From Bedellia somnulentella (taxonomy: Eukaryota > Arthropoda > Insecta > Lepidoptera > Bedelliidae): DNA of 64,000 nt. Location of the stretch: positions 9,009,213-9,073,212 of the forward strand of contig OY755183.1 in NCBI GenBank assembly GCA_963576735.1. Reading direction: 5' to 3'. The notes under the pieces were generated by a model. That model had not been told where the DNA came from, did not search any database, and saw only the letters and a program-made list of their open reading frames with translations. Position numbers and translations under genes: made by a program. How positions within the stretch are numbered: the stretch's first letter is position 1; each line of letters begins with the position of its first letter. This document shows positions 10,119 to 20,100 of the stretch, piece by piece.

Positions 10119-10424
10119 GAAATTTTTCTTTCCTTTAATAACATCTTTTATTTATGAGTTATATTCTAGAAGTTCAGTTATTTATCATTCCCGTAATATT
10201 CATTCATAAAAGTTGTCCCTGTGCAAATATTGGGTCCAAAATAGACGTTTTCAACAAATTCTTTTTCTCTAGCAATTTAATAAAACGCAACACGGTTAGT
10301 ACCACGTTTTTTTTGCATTTCATTTGTCCTCAAATTTGAACAACTTGTTTTAGTGAATATAAGTATCTTTTTTACCGTTTATCATCAAATTTTATTACTT
10401 TTCTGTTTTAAACTCAAGCTCAAG

Positions 10425-11060
10425 CTGTCACGCCGCCACCGTATCTCTCTGATGGAATGGCAGAGGTACTGTTATTTCTGAACAAATAGTGACATTATGA
10501 TTCATCATGACGTTATGATGATCAGAGTACCTACTTTTTGCTTGGACAGTGTACTGAAATGGTAGGGGTCAGGCTTTCGCCGTTTGGTATGAATACACTG
10601 TCACTTGAGTACGTATAAAAGAAAGCTAAGTGGCTCTGCTTACGAATTTTACCCTATGTGTTAACAACCATGATTAAAATAACCACACATATAAGAAACT
10701 GCTGCTACTTGCTGTGTAGTGTCGGCTTAGAATAGAACTACCCCATTTCTTCCGGTGCGTGTACGTAAGAGGTGACTAACGGTATTGGGGCTTTTAAGGG
10801 ATTTGTGGGCGATGCGGCTGGAGACCCATCACCAATAACCTTTATTTCACCATCTTTTCTCCACTGAACTTTCCAAAACTGGCTGAGGATTTTTTAATTC
10901 TTTAGCTCTGGCTTCCCCTTCTAGGGATTTACAGCCGTGAGTATATGTATGTATGTATGTACATATAAGAAAAAAAAAGTGTAGACCCAACTGAGGATTT
11001 GAACCCAAGCCTGTCTACATCATAGGCGGGTGTCGAACCCACTGAGTTACACCCGTAGTT
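10425..11060 (-). mobile_element. Diverged SINE A split by a SINE B
   Basis: The SINE A body is at 10425-10698 and its tRNA-like head at 10973-11060 (reverse complement: GTAACTCAGTGGG A-box-like and GGGTTCAAATCC B-box-like). The interruption is a SINE B with its own target duplication. This copy is clearly older than the others in the window. Confidence 0.8.
10687..10972 (+). mobile_element. SINE B with 12-bp target duplication
   Basis: Body 10699-10960, flanked by ACATATAAGAAA at 10687-10698 and 10961-10972. The head is GTGTAGTGTCGGCTTAGAAT. The 3' end is CTCTGGCTTCCCCTTCTAGG then GATTTACAGCCGTGAG and a (TATG)n tail. It has inserted into SINE A. Confidence 0.9.
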
Positions 11061-12590
11061 CAGCTTTAAATTATTTAATAAATTAACAAAAACGACTCAA
11101 CACAGTAACTGGGGTTAGTTTTTTTATTACACATCAAATAGGGTTTCACGAAACATTAGTTTGTAAGGTGCGTATAATTATTGTATCTCATTAAGATTCT
11201 ACACTTTCTATACTTAAAAACAACATTCCGTTTAAGGTTTTGTACATATTACAAAACCAGTTAAAACTTAGCTATTGTTTAGAAATTCGAAAATAAGTTA
11301 TGTATTAGTTGAAGTTTGTAGACAAAACATTGTTAAAGGTTATCTAATTTAAATGTCTCTTAGACTTTCCACCCTTTTATGTTTTTATTTATATTAAAAT
11401 CATCATCATACACCGATGTGTTTCGGCAAATGGTATTGTAATATTCTTTATTTGGTACAATTATTAAATATATTGGTGCATAGTAACCACACAACACTGA
11501 AAATAATATTTTTATTGCATATCCATAGTACTAGATAAATTTTATTCCTTTTTTTAACTTTATTACTTTATTGGCAATATTGTAAACTATAAGAATCATT
11601 AAAAAATTCGTGTTTATTACTTACAAAGTTGTATGTCTTGCCCTAACGAAATTAAAACCACATCAATGTGTTTCTTCATGTTTATTGAATTTCTACTTTG
11701 ATCTTTATAATTTTCTCATAAGCGTGGGACAATTTAGTTACTCGTAAATCACCTGTATTCGATCTCATCTATAGCTGAAATAGAAACCATTTTCTCCATA
11801 ATTAATTTTGAAATGCGCCTATAATTTTGAGAGTGCTGGGTCATGTCGCCTGAATTATTTATGGAACTGCTGTAAAGTTCATAATAGTTGGAAATGTAAT
11901 GCCTTATAAATATTTTATTATCTGCGGTCTACCATCTACGTACCTGATTTTCAAATAAATGTGAAATATATTGTTGTGCTTTTTATTGTATTAAAATTGA
12001 AATAAGACAATATTTTTTATGTAATTCTACATGTTCTTAGTTTTATGCATTTCAGATTACTTTTCATATTTAATTACATTAAAAAACTGAAAATTGCGAT
12101 TTATTTATGTACATACAATACATTTACTGGCTTTTTGAAGTAGGGAAGAAGAAGAAGGTTAATTATGTGGCAAGAGAAATTTTTTAAAGCAATTTAGCCA
12201 ATTAATATTATTTTTGTACCAAGTACAAGTTCCATGAACGAAATAGTGAGACATCTCATCATAATCAAATAGTAGAGGTATTTTTTTTGTGAATAACGTT
12301 GGTTAGTGAGTAATTAACTAAGTGTTTAAGAATAAAAAAAATGCAGGTTCGTTCAAGTACTTAAAGAAATTTTTATCAAATTTCGCTTCAGAGATGTTAT
12401 CCTAATTGGAATGTCACTTAATAAATTCGACAGCCATTAAAGAGGGACCAGATGAGATCGTATTTTTATTGCGAATTAAGTAACTATATATGGGCTTTTA
12501 TTAGCCTCGAGTAAATTGATAAAGACTGAAATTGTTAATCTTAGACTCATTATAAAAAGTAATTTGTGAGCACTCTCGTGCAAATTAAAA
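11061..12590. other. Unrecognised AT-rich stretch
   Basis: No frame or repeat I can support. Confidence 0.5.
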
Positions 12591-12971
12591 TATAATTATA
12601 CACATAACGTTCACGCTGTTTATCGCCGACGGGGTTGGCAGAGGAACCAATACTTCTGAACTCACATGGCAGCGCCATCTAGTGTCCAGAGAAGGTACCT
12701 ACGTTTTGCTTAGACAGTGTACTCACGTGACAGGGGGCAGGCTTTTCGCCGTTTTGTACGATACACTGTCACATGACTAAGTACAACTCAGCCATGTGGG
12801 TTTCCTCACGATTTTTTCCCTCACCATTTAACAACCATGATAAATTTAACACACATATGACTTTAGAAAAAAAAATTGGTGTAGGCCCGACCCAGGATTG
12901 GAACTCACGCCCTTGTGTTTTCGGGCGAGTGTTCTACCCACTGGACTATCATGTCATGTACTATAATTATA
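12591..12971 (-). mobile_element. SINE A with 10-bp target duplication
   Basis: Body 12601-12961, flanked by TATAATTATA at 12591-12600 and 12962-12971. It carries a variant middle segment (CATGGCAGCGCCATCTAGTG) shared with the 36429-36773 copy but not with the 412-788 copy, so at least two subfamilies exist. Confidence 0.88.
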
Positions 12972-13207
12972 AACGTAAATATAAAAAAATCGAGACCTTT
13001 ATTTACCTAAATACTCACACCATTAGTCTCGATTAGGCAGAGATTATTGCCACTTTTTAAGATATTGACAAACCCTCGGGCCTTGTTTTTATTGATAAAT
13101 CTTTTCTATATTTTTTATTGTCATATAAGTTACCGTAAAAACTGGTTTGTTGAGAAAACATAGTTTGTTAAACCTAAGCGTTTACGTGAATGTACTGTAT
13201 TTTTGGG

Positions 13208-13468
13208 ATTTTACTGCTGTAATTTAAATCTTTTTGTTCATGAAAACCTCATGTGGGGATTATTACTAATAAATAAAGGAAGAAAAATTTCGACACAGGC
13301 GGGAATCGAACTCGTAAAAAGAATTTCGCGCTGGCAGCCATTGACACGGTAGCTCAATTGGCAGAGCGTCGGGGCGTATACCCGAGGTCGCGGGTTCGAT
13401 TCCCGCCTGTGTCGAAATTTTTCTTCCTTTATTTATTCTTTATTTATTAGTAATTTTACTGCTGTAAT
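13208..13468 (+). mobile_element. tRNA-like palindromic retroposon, single unit, 16-bp target duplication
   Basis: ATTTTACTGCTGTAAT is present at 13208-13223 and 13453-13468, enclosing 229 bp. The left part (about 13240-13315) is an inverted copy of the tail and T arm; the right part holds a tRNA-like unit at 13343-13413 and a forward tail. Same architecture as 9036-10157 but with different inverted-segment breakpoints and a shorter spacer. Confidence 0.85.
13343..13413 (+). tRNA. tRNA-like unit with 7-base anticodon loop
   Basis: 71 nt. Acceptor GACACGG/CTGTGTC (one G-U), D arm GCTC/GAGC, anticodon stem TCGGG/CCCGA with loop GCGTATA, T arm GCGGG-TTCGATT-CCCGC. The loop position would read GTA (Tyr) but with C, not U, at position 33. 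TTTTT follows 4 nt downstream. Structurally the best tRNA-like copy; still probably a retroposon head. Confidence 0.55.
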
Positions 13469-13675
13469 AATGTTATGGTTGGTTAATGTTCATATTCAAT
13501 TTACTTTATAATATAAGTCTTACCCTTAACTTATCAACTTCCAAATGTGGCTGAGTTTCTATGTCTAAATTTATAGATTCTTCTTGCCCTTAGATCTATT
13601 AGATCTTGCCCTTAAATATTTGCCTTATACACTCGTACAAAAGGATCTTTATTATTTTAGATTATTTTCATATGC

Positions 13676-14125
13676 AATAGGCTATTTGACTAAGTTTTAA
13701 TAACTATCTTACGGTGTTTATTTGTTTATATAGAACCCTAAAAAATATATTTTTCTGTCATCATTTTAGCTATTTTATTAAAAAATCGAAAAAAAAAATG
13801 CAATATTCAAATGTGACGCGAAAACGCGACTTTAAGTAATATGGCGGCTGTAGCACAAATGACGTCAATTCCGCATTAAATACTAATGAGCGAAGCGATA
13901 CACAGTCTGTTTATGTGCAATCTACGTCATTATAGAAATAGCCAATCACGTTCGATTTTAGTCACGTGACAGTTCCATCAAAAATACTTATTTTTGAAGA
14001 CGGATTTTAGTGAAATAATGCATTATTTTTATATCGCATTTATTTCACATATTGCTCCAAAAAAGAAATATTAAGACTAATGAAATAAAAGAAATGTATA
14101 TTTTATTACAGTCAAATAGCCTATT
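13676..14125. mobile_element. MITE-like element with 16-bp terminal inverted repeats
   Basis: Ends AATAGGCTATTTGACT (13676-13691) and its exact reverse complement (14110-14125). No coding frame. Copy 2 of the duplication lacks the insert at about 23610. Target duplication unclear: ends can be read as TA-flanked, but copy 2 lacks both TAs. Superfamily not assigned. Confidence 0.7.
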
Positions 14126-14368
14126 AGGTATGGCCACATATTGGTTATTCAATACTCATTTAAATTACGTTTCGGTTGTAAATATACATTCCAAACTGCA
14201 GCTGAGCGAAGCGGAGAAAAGAAAAGCATTTTAAAATATTTTCATTGTGATTGATTTCCCATATATTTCATAAGTGAATTGGTTTTAGACTAAAACATAA
14301 TGTACTAATACTGTTTTAATCTAAAACCAACTTTTATCAGCTGTTTATGCTAAAATATATCATTTTGA

Positions 14369-14590
14369 CTGCTTCCGTGGTCTCGCGGTTAAGCGCTTAA
14401 TTTCAAGTACGGAGGTCTCGGGTTCGATTCCCGGGGGGTGGTAAGCTTTAAAATTTAATTTGCTAGATTTAACGCAGTTTGGAAAGATATTGCAGGCTTG
14501 AATCACCTGATTATCCGAAAATTAAGATGATTCCGTGCTTCGGAGGGTACGTTAAGCCGTCGGTCCCGGTTACTATTACGGTAGTAGTCG
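14369..14590 (+). mobile_element. SINE C, tRNA-derived
   Basis: Head TGGTCTCGCGGTTAAGCGC, B box GGGTTCGATTCCC, then a body ending near GTTAAGCCGTCGGTCCCGG. Present in both copies of the duplication and again at 50757-50975. Confidence 0.75.
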
Positions 14591-14690
14591 TTAGTCTGCC
14601 AACTTTTTTTAAATATAGGTTTTTGGTTAGAGCTGAAAATAGAAGTTTACTGATTACATACATACATACATATAAATAAAATGTAAATTT

Positions 14691-16814
14691 AATCATGACC
14701 TGACAAAGACAGACTGGGATTCAATTAAACAAATTGACAACGTTGATGGCATGATTGCGGAATTCAACTTTCGTGTTACAAAATTATTTGACCTCCATGC
14801 CCCCATTAAAACTGTAGTGGTAAAAGATGCTCCAAAACCTTGGTTAACACCGACTGTGAGATTGATGATGCGGTTACGTGACAGGGCACATCAAAAGTCC
14901 AAGAAGTTGAAAACTGAGGTGAGTATACGGTACTACAAGGACATGAAACACCAGGTTATCCAGGCAATTCATGATGAAAAGAAAGCTTTCTTTAAACATG
15001 CTATTAATGGCAATGCTGGAGATTCGCGTTCACTCTGGAAAAACTTAAAACGTTACATTTTGCCTAACAAACGTGAGACTGAACTACCATCATCTTTTAA
15101 TAACCCTGATGACATCAACCAGTTCTTCAGCAATATTCCTGGTACTAATGACGTCTCCTTATCCAATTTAACTTATTTTGAATTTAACCGATACAGTCAA
15201 TCCACTTTTTCTTTGAAACCTGTGACTTGTGAAACAGTGTCTAAAATTGTTAAAAAAATTAAAACTACAGCTAAAGGACAAGACGACATAGACATTGACA
15301 TGATATTGTTCACTTTACCGATGACATTAGACGTATTGACGTGCATTGTTAACAGAAGTATTGAAACGTGTAAATTTCCTTCTCATTGGAAAATTGCCAA
15401 AATTAAACCGCTTCCAAAAAAACCTAATCCTACTGTCACTTCCGATCTGCGAGCAATTAGTATCTTACCATGTGCATCAAAGATAGTGGAGCGGGTGGTG
15501 TGCGATCAGCTGTCGGGGTACCTGGAGGAGAATAATATCTTACCGGAGTTTCAGTCTGGGTTCCGCAAGGGCCATTCAACGGCGACAGCTTTGCTGGATG
15601 TCGTTGATAACATTTTAAAAGATCGCGACGATGGCTTATCTACATTGCTAACACTATTAGACTTTTCTAGGGCTTTCGATTGTTTATTCACACCCCTGGC
15701 ACTGTCCAAGATGTCGTATTATGGATTTGATGTGCCTACGGTTTACTGGTTCAACAGTTATCTGTCTGATCGAAAACAGTTCGTAGAACTGCGGAAAAGA
15801 AATGGAGAAATCTGTGTTTCGTCTGAAAGTAGATTAGATAGAGGAGTTCCCCAGGGATCGATCCTAGGTCCCTTGTTGTTTATTTTGTATACTGCGGATC
15901 TCGTTGACATCGTTAAGGAATGCAATCTACACATATATGCCGACGACGTGCAATTGTACATTTCTGGAGATCCTAAAAAAACGGCAGAAACTGTCAGTAA
16001 ACTGAATTCTGATCTAGATCGTATTGTTGCTTGGTCCGAGCGAAACTGTTTGGGTTTAAACCCGGCAAAGTCCAAGTATATGATACTCGGAACAAAAACA
16101 CAAATCCATAATACGGTGGCTGCCTTGGCGTCCTGCAATGTAGCTGTTAGAAATCAACCACTGGAAAGGGTGATAGAAGCACGTAATCTCGGTATACTAA
16201 TGGATGGAGAACTTCGGTTTGAAAATCATATTTTGTCTGTAGTTAGTAACTGCTTCTATCGCCTTAAGGTTCTTTATAATATACGCGACTACCTGAGTGT
16301 GGATTTGCGTGTTCACCTCTGTGAGTCGCTGGTATTATCGAGATTAAACTACTGTGATGTGGTTTATGGCAGCTGCATTCTTGGTCGTACACAAAGGCTG
16401 ATACAGCGTGTGCAAAACGCATGCGCACGTTTTTGTTTTCGCATCCCTCCTCGTTCCCATATCACCCCGTATTTGGACGATGCAAAGCTATTGAATATGC
16501 AGGGCCGTAGACGATTACACCTTTCCACTCTGCTGTTCGGTGTAGTTAGGCTGGAATCGCCCACTTATTTGTATAGAAAACTGCAATGGTCAAAAAGTGG
16601 CTATCAGTATAAAGTTAGAGCGATCTTGCCGACGCATCGGTCAGCGGCGTTTCGGGGTAGCTTTAGATTTGCAGCGTCCAAGTGCTGGAATGATATTCCA
16701 CCACCTATACGTGCTGTGACCAGTAGGGAAACTTTTAGGCGTAAGCTTAGAGATTACTTGCTGGCACAGCAAAACCCATCCCGCAATGTCCTACCTGCAG
16801 ACTCCCATTTATGA
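14691..16814 (+). CDS. Reverse transcriptase of a truncated LINE (ORF2 C-terminal part)
   Basis: The frame is open from 14691, with the first ATG at 14751 (687 residues from there). The N-terminus reads as the linker after a lost endonuclease (DWDSIKQIDNVDGM, then LFDLHAPIK). RT motifs are in order: SDLRAISILPCASKIVERV, FQSGFRKGHSTATAL, LLDFSRAFD (catalytic Asp 304 counted from the 14751 Met), RGVPQGSILGPLL, and YADD at residues 396-399 (15936-15947). The C-terminal region RFCFRIPPRSHITPYLDD and AASKCWNDIPPPIR is typical of insect CR1/L2/Kiri-type elements. The coding part is intact from the truncation to the stop, so the insertion is young. It lacks the endonuclease and 5' end, so it cannot move by itself. 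Confidence 0.85.
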   Translation, partial: NHDLTKTDWDSIKQIDNVDGMIAEFNFRVTKLFDLHAPIKTVVVKDAPKPWLTPTVRLMMRLRDRAHQKSKKLKTEVSIRYYKDMKHQVIQAIHDEKKAFFKHAINGNAGDSRSLWKNLKRYILPNKRETELPSSFNNPDDINQFFSNIPGTNDVSLSNLTYFEFNRYSQSTFSLKPVTCETVSKIVKKIKTTAKGQDDIDIDMILFTLPMTLDVLTCIVNRSIETCKFPSHWKIAKIKPLPKKPNPTVTSDLRAISILPCASKIVERVVCDQLSGYLEENNILPEFQSGFRKGHSTATALLDVVDNILKDRDDGLSTLLTLLDFSRAFDCLFTPLALSKMSYYGFDVPTVYWFNSYLSDRKQFVELRKRNGEICVSSESRLDRGVPQGSILGPLLFILYTADLVDIVKECNLHIYADDVQLYISGDPKKTAETVSKLNSDLDRIVAWSERNCLGLNPAKSKYMILGTKTQIHNTVAALASCNVAVRNQPLERVIEARNLGILMDGELRFENHILSVVSNCFYRLKVLYNIRDYLSVDLRVHLCESLVLSRLNYCDVVYGSCILGRTQRLIQRVQNACARFCFRIPPRSHITPYLDDAKLLNMQGRRRLHLSTLLFGVVRLESPTYLYRKLQWSKSGYQYKVRAILPTHRSAAFRGSFRFAASKCWNDIPPPIRAVTSRETFRRKLRDYLLAQQNPSRNVLPADSHL

Positions 16815-17159
16815 TTGTGCTCCTTTATCCCATTTTATCTTTACCATATATCATATCTCTATATTATAAATATAATATTGTATATGTATGTGAACATATA
16901 TGTATAGATGTGTATGTGAATATATATGTAACTTATGTTATATTTACTTTTTATGTACTATTGAATATTGCGATGGTAATATATTCGTCTTCTATATCTG
17001 CTGTATGTTTGTACCTGTAATTATTATATTATAAATTTTTGTTTATTTATTATATAGCGTTGTTAAATATACTTATTAAAATTTAATATATTTAAACATA
17101 TTGTATGTGTGTCCACTACTCTGTTGCGGTTAGTGTAATGCTCGCAATTTCACTTGTGT

Positions 17160-17225
17160 CGGTGCTGACTGAAAATCAGTGTTGTGAGTTCTCAGAGCTC
17201 ACAACGTTATGCTGAGTCAGCACCG
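17160..17225 (+). other. Hairpin in LINE 3' UTR
   Basis: CGGTGCTGACT (17160-17170) pairs with AGTCAGCACCG (17215-17225); an inner stem GTTGTGAG (17181-17188) pairs with CTCACAAC (17198-17205). A plausible structured signal for recognition by the LINE protein, by analogy with known LINE 3' structures. Confidence 0.6.
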
Positions 17226-17815
17226 TTTCGCTGTGCAGAGACCTTTGTATGTAAATGGTAAACTTATGTTGTTATTTAAAAAAAAAAAAGTTTTTTATTT
17301 TCTATCTTTGTCTTCTTCTATCTTTTTTCATGTTTTATTTTTTTTTTCCAATGTTGTTTTTGTCAAAGCTTTTATTTTTTATTTTTATGTTTAACTGTAT
17401 GTCTCTTGCTCATCTGTGCAGCGAATAAATGTCTCTCTTTCTTTCTCTTTCTCTTTCTCTTTCTATATACTCACGGCTATAAATCCCTAGAAGGGGTAGC
17501 CAGAGCTAAGGAACTAGAAGTTCCTCAGCCACTTTTGGAAAGTTGAGTGGGGAAAAGATGGCAAAATAAAGGTTATTAGTGATGGGTCTCCAACCGCATC
17601 GCCCAAAATCCCTTAAATCCCCAATACCGTTAGTCGCCTCTTACGTACACCCACCGGAAGAAATGGGGTAGTGTTATTCTAAGCCGACACTACACAGCAC
17701 ATTTACTGATTGTTGCGGATATATCAAGCTCTGAACCTTATTGTCTTTTGATAATTTTCATTGCCATCAATTAATTTTATGTGATTAAAAAAAGTCTAAT
17801 AATTTACAACTTACT

Positions 17816-17911
17816 GACTTATTCTTATTGGGATAGGCAGAGACCATCGATCGCCACTTTGCATGATTTTGACAAATCTCTCTTGCTTCCCTTACATTCA
17901 TTATTAACATA
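17816..17911 (-). mobile_element. RTE-like 3' end fragment
   Basis: Reverse complement encodes the terminal residues of the RTE-like protein (GATCGTAC-like, GTCTCTGCCTA then CCCAATA). Also in copy 2 at 24249-24345, so it predates the duplication. Confidence 0.75.
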
Positions 17912-17927
17912 CAGTTTTTTTTCTTAT

Positions 17928-18326
17928 GTAGAGCTGTGTAGTGTCGGCTTAGAACAGCACTACCCCATTTCTTCCGGTGGGTGTACGTAAGAGGCGACTA
18001 ACGGTATTGGGGCTTTTAAGGGATTTTTGGGCGATGCGGTTGAAGACCCATCACCATCAACCTTTATTTTTCCATCTTTTCCTCACTCCACTTTCCAAAA
18101 GTGGCTGAGGAACTTCTAGTTCTGTAGCTCTAGCTACCCCTTCTAGGGATTTATAGCCGTGAGTGATATGTATGTATGTCAGTTCATCAGAATTACCCAT
18201 CATATTTTTGCACCATCTTTTCCCCATGCAGCTTCCAAAAGTGGCTGAGGAATTTCAAATTCCTTAGCTCTGGTTACCCCTTCTAGGGATTTATAACCGT
18301 GAGTATATGTATGTATGTATGTACGT
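17928..18326 (+). mobile_element. Two SINE B pieces absent from copy 2
   Basis: A full SINE B at about 17933-18178 is followed by a 5'-truncated one at 18203-18325; both end in TATG repeats. Copy 2 (near 24375) reads straight through, giving an empty site. Confidence 0.8.
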
Positions 18327-19020
18327 CTTATATTACGCAGACGAAGTAACGCGGGTCACTTCGTTGCGTATATAATTATAACAGAAGTGGTAAGAAATTA
18401 CACACAGTATAATAAGTAAAACTAATATTTTCCAACGTATTTAATGACAGTGTTAGTGTGTTGCACAGCTTCAACGTAATGTTATATTACATTAACATTA
18501 TAAACCGATTAAGGTTTACCTGAGCTCAAATTTCCAACTGCGTTGAAAGTTCGACTGATATTTTATTCAGTTGAAGTAATTTATCAGGCTTGATAGTTTC
18601 GCTGCAGGATACAGATGGCATTTTCAATAAGTGAACTTCTAATGTTACTTTGATTACAATATGATGACTGCATACTTTGTGATCAGCTGATAAAACAGTA
18701 ATTATCGCTTTAAAAACTATATATTCGTTTACGCCCGATTTCTGAATTGAGTATTCAAGCTGAGAAAGACTTAAGTATCGTTTTGTCTCATTCAGTTGTT
18801 AAGATTTCAATGTGACAGAACTATAATTTAGTTGTTTTCAGCTGGAATACTCAATTTAGAAATCGGTCGTTAGTGTCTTATATGAGACAAATTAAGATAG
18901 GAAAGGTCCCATGTGTAGAAAAAATTAAATGAGAAACTATAAAACATATCCATCGTAATTTTCAACGCCTATAAGAGATTCAAAACTTCATTAATTCTAC
19001 CTTAGTTGGCTATATACATT
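18327..19020. other. Unrecognised stretch, shared by both copies
   Basis: No coding frame. A partial inverted pair (TTTCTGAATTGAGTATTC near 18739 and GGAATACTCAATTTAGAAA near 18843) is present; the counterpart in copy 2 is 24380-25088. Confidence 0.45.
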
Positions 19021-19112
19021 CGAATAGACTCACAGCTATAAATCCCAAAAAAGAGTAAACCAGAGCTTTAGAATTAGAAATTCTCCTGCCACATGAGAAA
19101 TTTGATAGGGGA
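19021..19112 (-). mobile_element. Degenerate SINE B 3' end
   Basis: Reverse complement of the SINE B 3' half (CTCACAGCTATAAATCCC onward). The counterpart is at 25089-25181. Confidence 0.6.
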
Positions 19113-19189
19113 TAAGGGGATGAAAAGGGGGGGGGGATAGGGGTAAGAAAGGATGATGTATGTTGGTGTTGTTGTAGTCGTCCTATGGC

Positions 19190-19500
19190 ACCCAACTAAT
19201 GCACAGGGCCTGCAGAAGCTCCCAGCACGCCCTCTTGTCTGCCGCGACGTCTTTGGCCGCACTCTAGCTCAGTTCCGCAGCTTGCAGCTCATTCTCCACG
19301 CTCCGGCGCTAAGTGTGTAAGGGACGGCTGCGGGCTCGCGACCCGACTGGTGTTCTCCACTCAAAGCCAATGCCGAAGTTTGTGGCTCCTCTTCAAAGGG
19401 TCTGCCCAATCCACCTCCATTTTCTAAGTGCCATGTAACCGGAAACTGCTGGCATTGTTTCCACAGGTACACGATGGGGATAGTCATTGGCTCGTAAATG
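19190..19500. other. GC-rich island of unknown nature
   Basis: Visibly GC-richer than its surroundings, with a poly-G run just before it (about 19126-19136). No frame has convincing protein content on either strand. It is duplicated at 25250-25580, with a short difference near 19434 versus 25497. It could be an old repeat or an ancient coding remnant; I do not recognise it. Confidence 0.4.
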
Positions 19501-19636
19501 GGAAGAATGATGGTTGGTGATAAATAAATCCCTTAGTTACATCGAACGACATTAATGGAAAATCATTGGAATAAAAAACAAAAATCTACGAACATGATAT
19601 TTTGTTAGATTAAATTATAAATAGTGTGTTTTAGTG

Positions 19637-20100
19637 TAGTGTAGTGCCGGCTTAGAATGTCGCTACCCCTTTCTACCCACGGGTGTCGTAAGAGGCGACT
19701 ATGGGTATTGGGGTTTTTATTGGATTTTTGGGCGATGAGGTTGGAGACCCATCACCAAAAACCTTTATTTTTACCATCTTTTCCCCACTCAACTTCCAAA
19801 AGTGGCTGAGGAATTTATAATTCCTTAGCTCTGGTTACACCTTCTAGGGAAATATAGCCGTGAGTATATGTATGTATGTATGTTGTTTTTTGTCGTGTAG
19901 TGCCGGCCTAGAATGTCACTACCTCGTGTTACGGGTGTCGTAAGAGGCGACTAAGGGTATGGAGCTTTTTAAAGTGGTTTTTGACTACCATCTTGCCCTC
20001 TATCAACTTCCAGATGGGGCGAAAGAGTTTCAAGCTCTGAAACTCTGAAACTATCCCTTTTTGGGATTTATGTCCGTTAGTATATGTACGTATGTGTTTT
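19637..20100 (+). mobile_element. Tandem pair of SINE B copies
   Basis: A full-length copy at 19637-19883 with a (TATG)n tail, then a diverged copy at 19895-20100. Both are present in copy 2 (25702-25952 and 25960-26165), so they predate the duplication. Confidence 0.8.

Larger units (their letters stand above)
9022..10171 (+). mobile_element. tRNA-like palindromic retroposon expanded into a four-unit array
   Basis: The target-site duplication GTTATATTCTAGAA lies at 9022-9035 and 10158-10171, bounding an insert of 9036-10157. Inside are four tRNA-like units (starts 9176, 9414, 9729, 10046) with a shared tail beginning GAAATTTTTCTTTCC, plus an inverted half-unit at 9036-9156. Units 2 to 4 are spaced about 317 bp apart; the spacers at 9567-9713 and 9887-10030 are near-identical. 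No protein gene is supported. A second, single-unit insertion of the same element lies at 13208-13468. Confidence 0.85.
14675..17464 (+). mobile_element. 5'-truncated LINE nested in SINE B
   Basis: Extends from within the endonuclease-RT linker (about 14691) through the RT gene and 3' UTR to a (CTTTCT)n tail at 17437-17464. A short repeat ATATA on both sides (14670-14674, 17465-17469) may be its target duplication. Confidence 0.85.
14646..17711 (-). mobile_element. SINE B interrupted by a LINE, 10-bp target duplication
   Basis: TTTACTGATT at 14646-14655 and 17702-17711 bounds the insert. The reversed SINE tail (ACATACATACATACATATA) is at 14656-14674 and the body at 17465-17701; the LINE lies between. 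The uninterrupted target is preserved in copy 2 near 24146. Confidence 0.9.

Noticed and set aside
9564..10144. Minus-strand frames of 64 and 87 residues over the tRNA-like array
   Set aside because: They are the antisense of tRNA T arms and spacers (the familiar spurious GFEPAT motif) and end with the repeat unit.
9022..10171. CRISPR array
   Set aside because: The spacing is about 317 bp, spacers are near-identical and the sequence is eukaryotic; it is a tandem retroposon.
19010..19487. Minus-strand frames over the GC-rich island
   Set aside because: Low-complexity or frame-shifted relative to the duplicate at 25069; no conserved protein.
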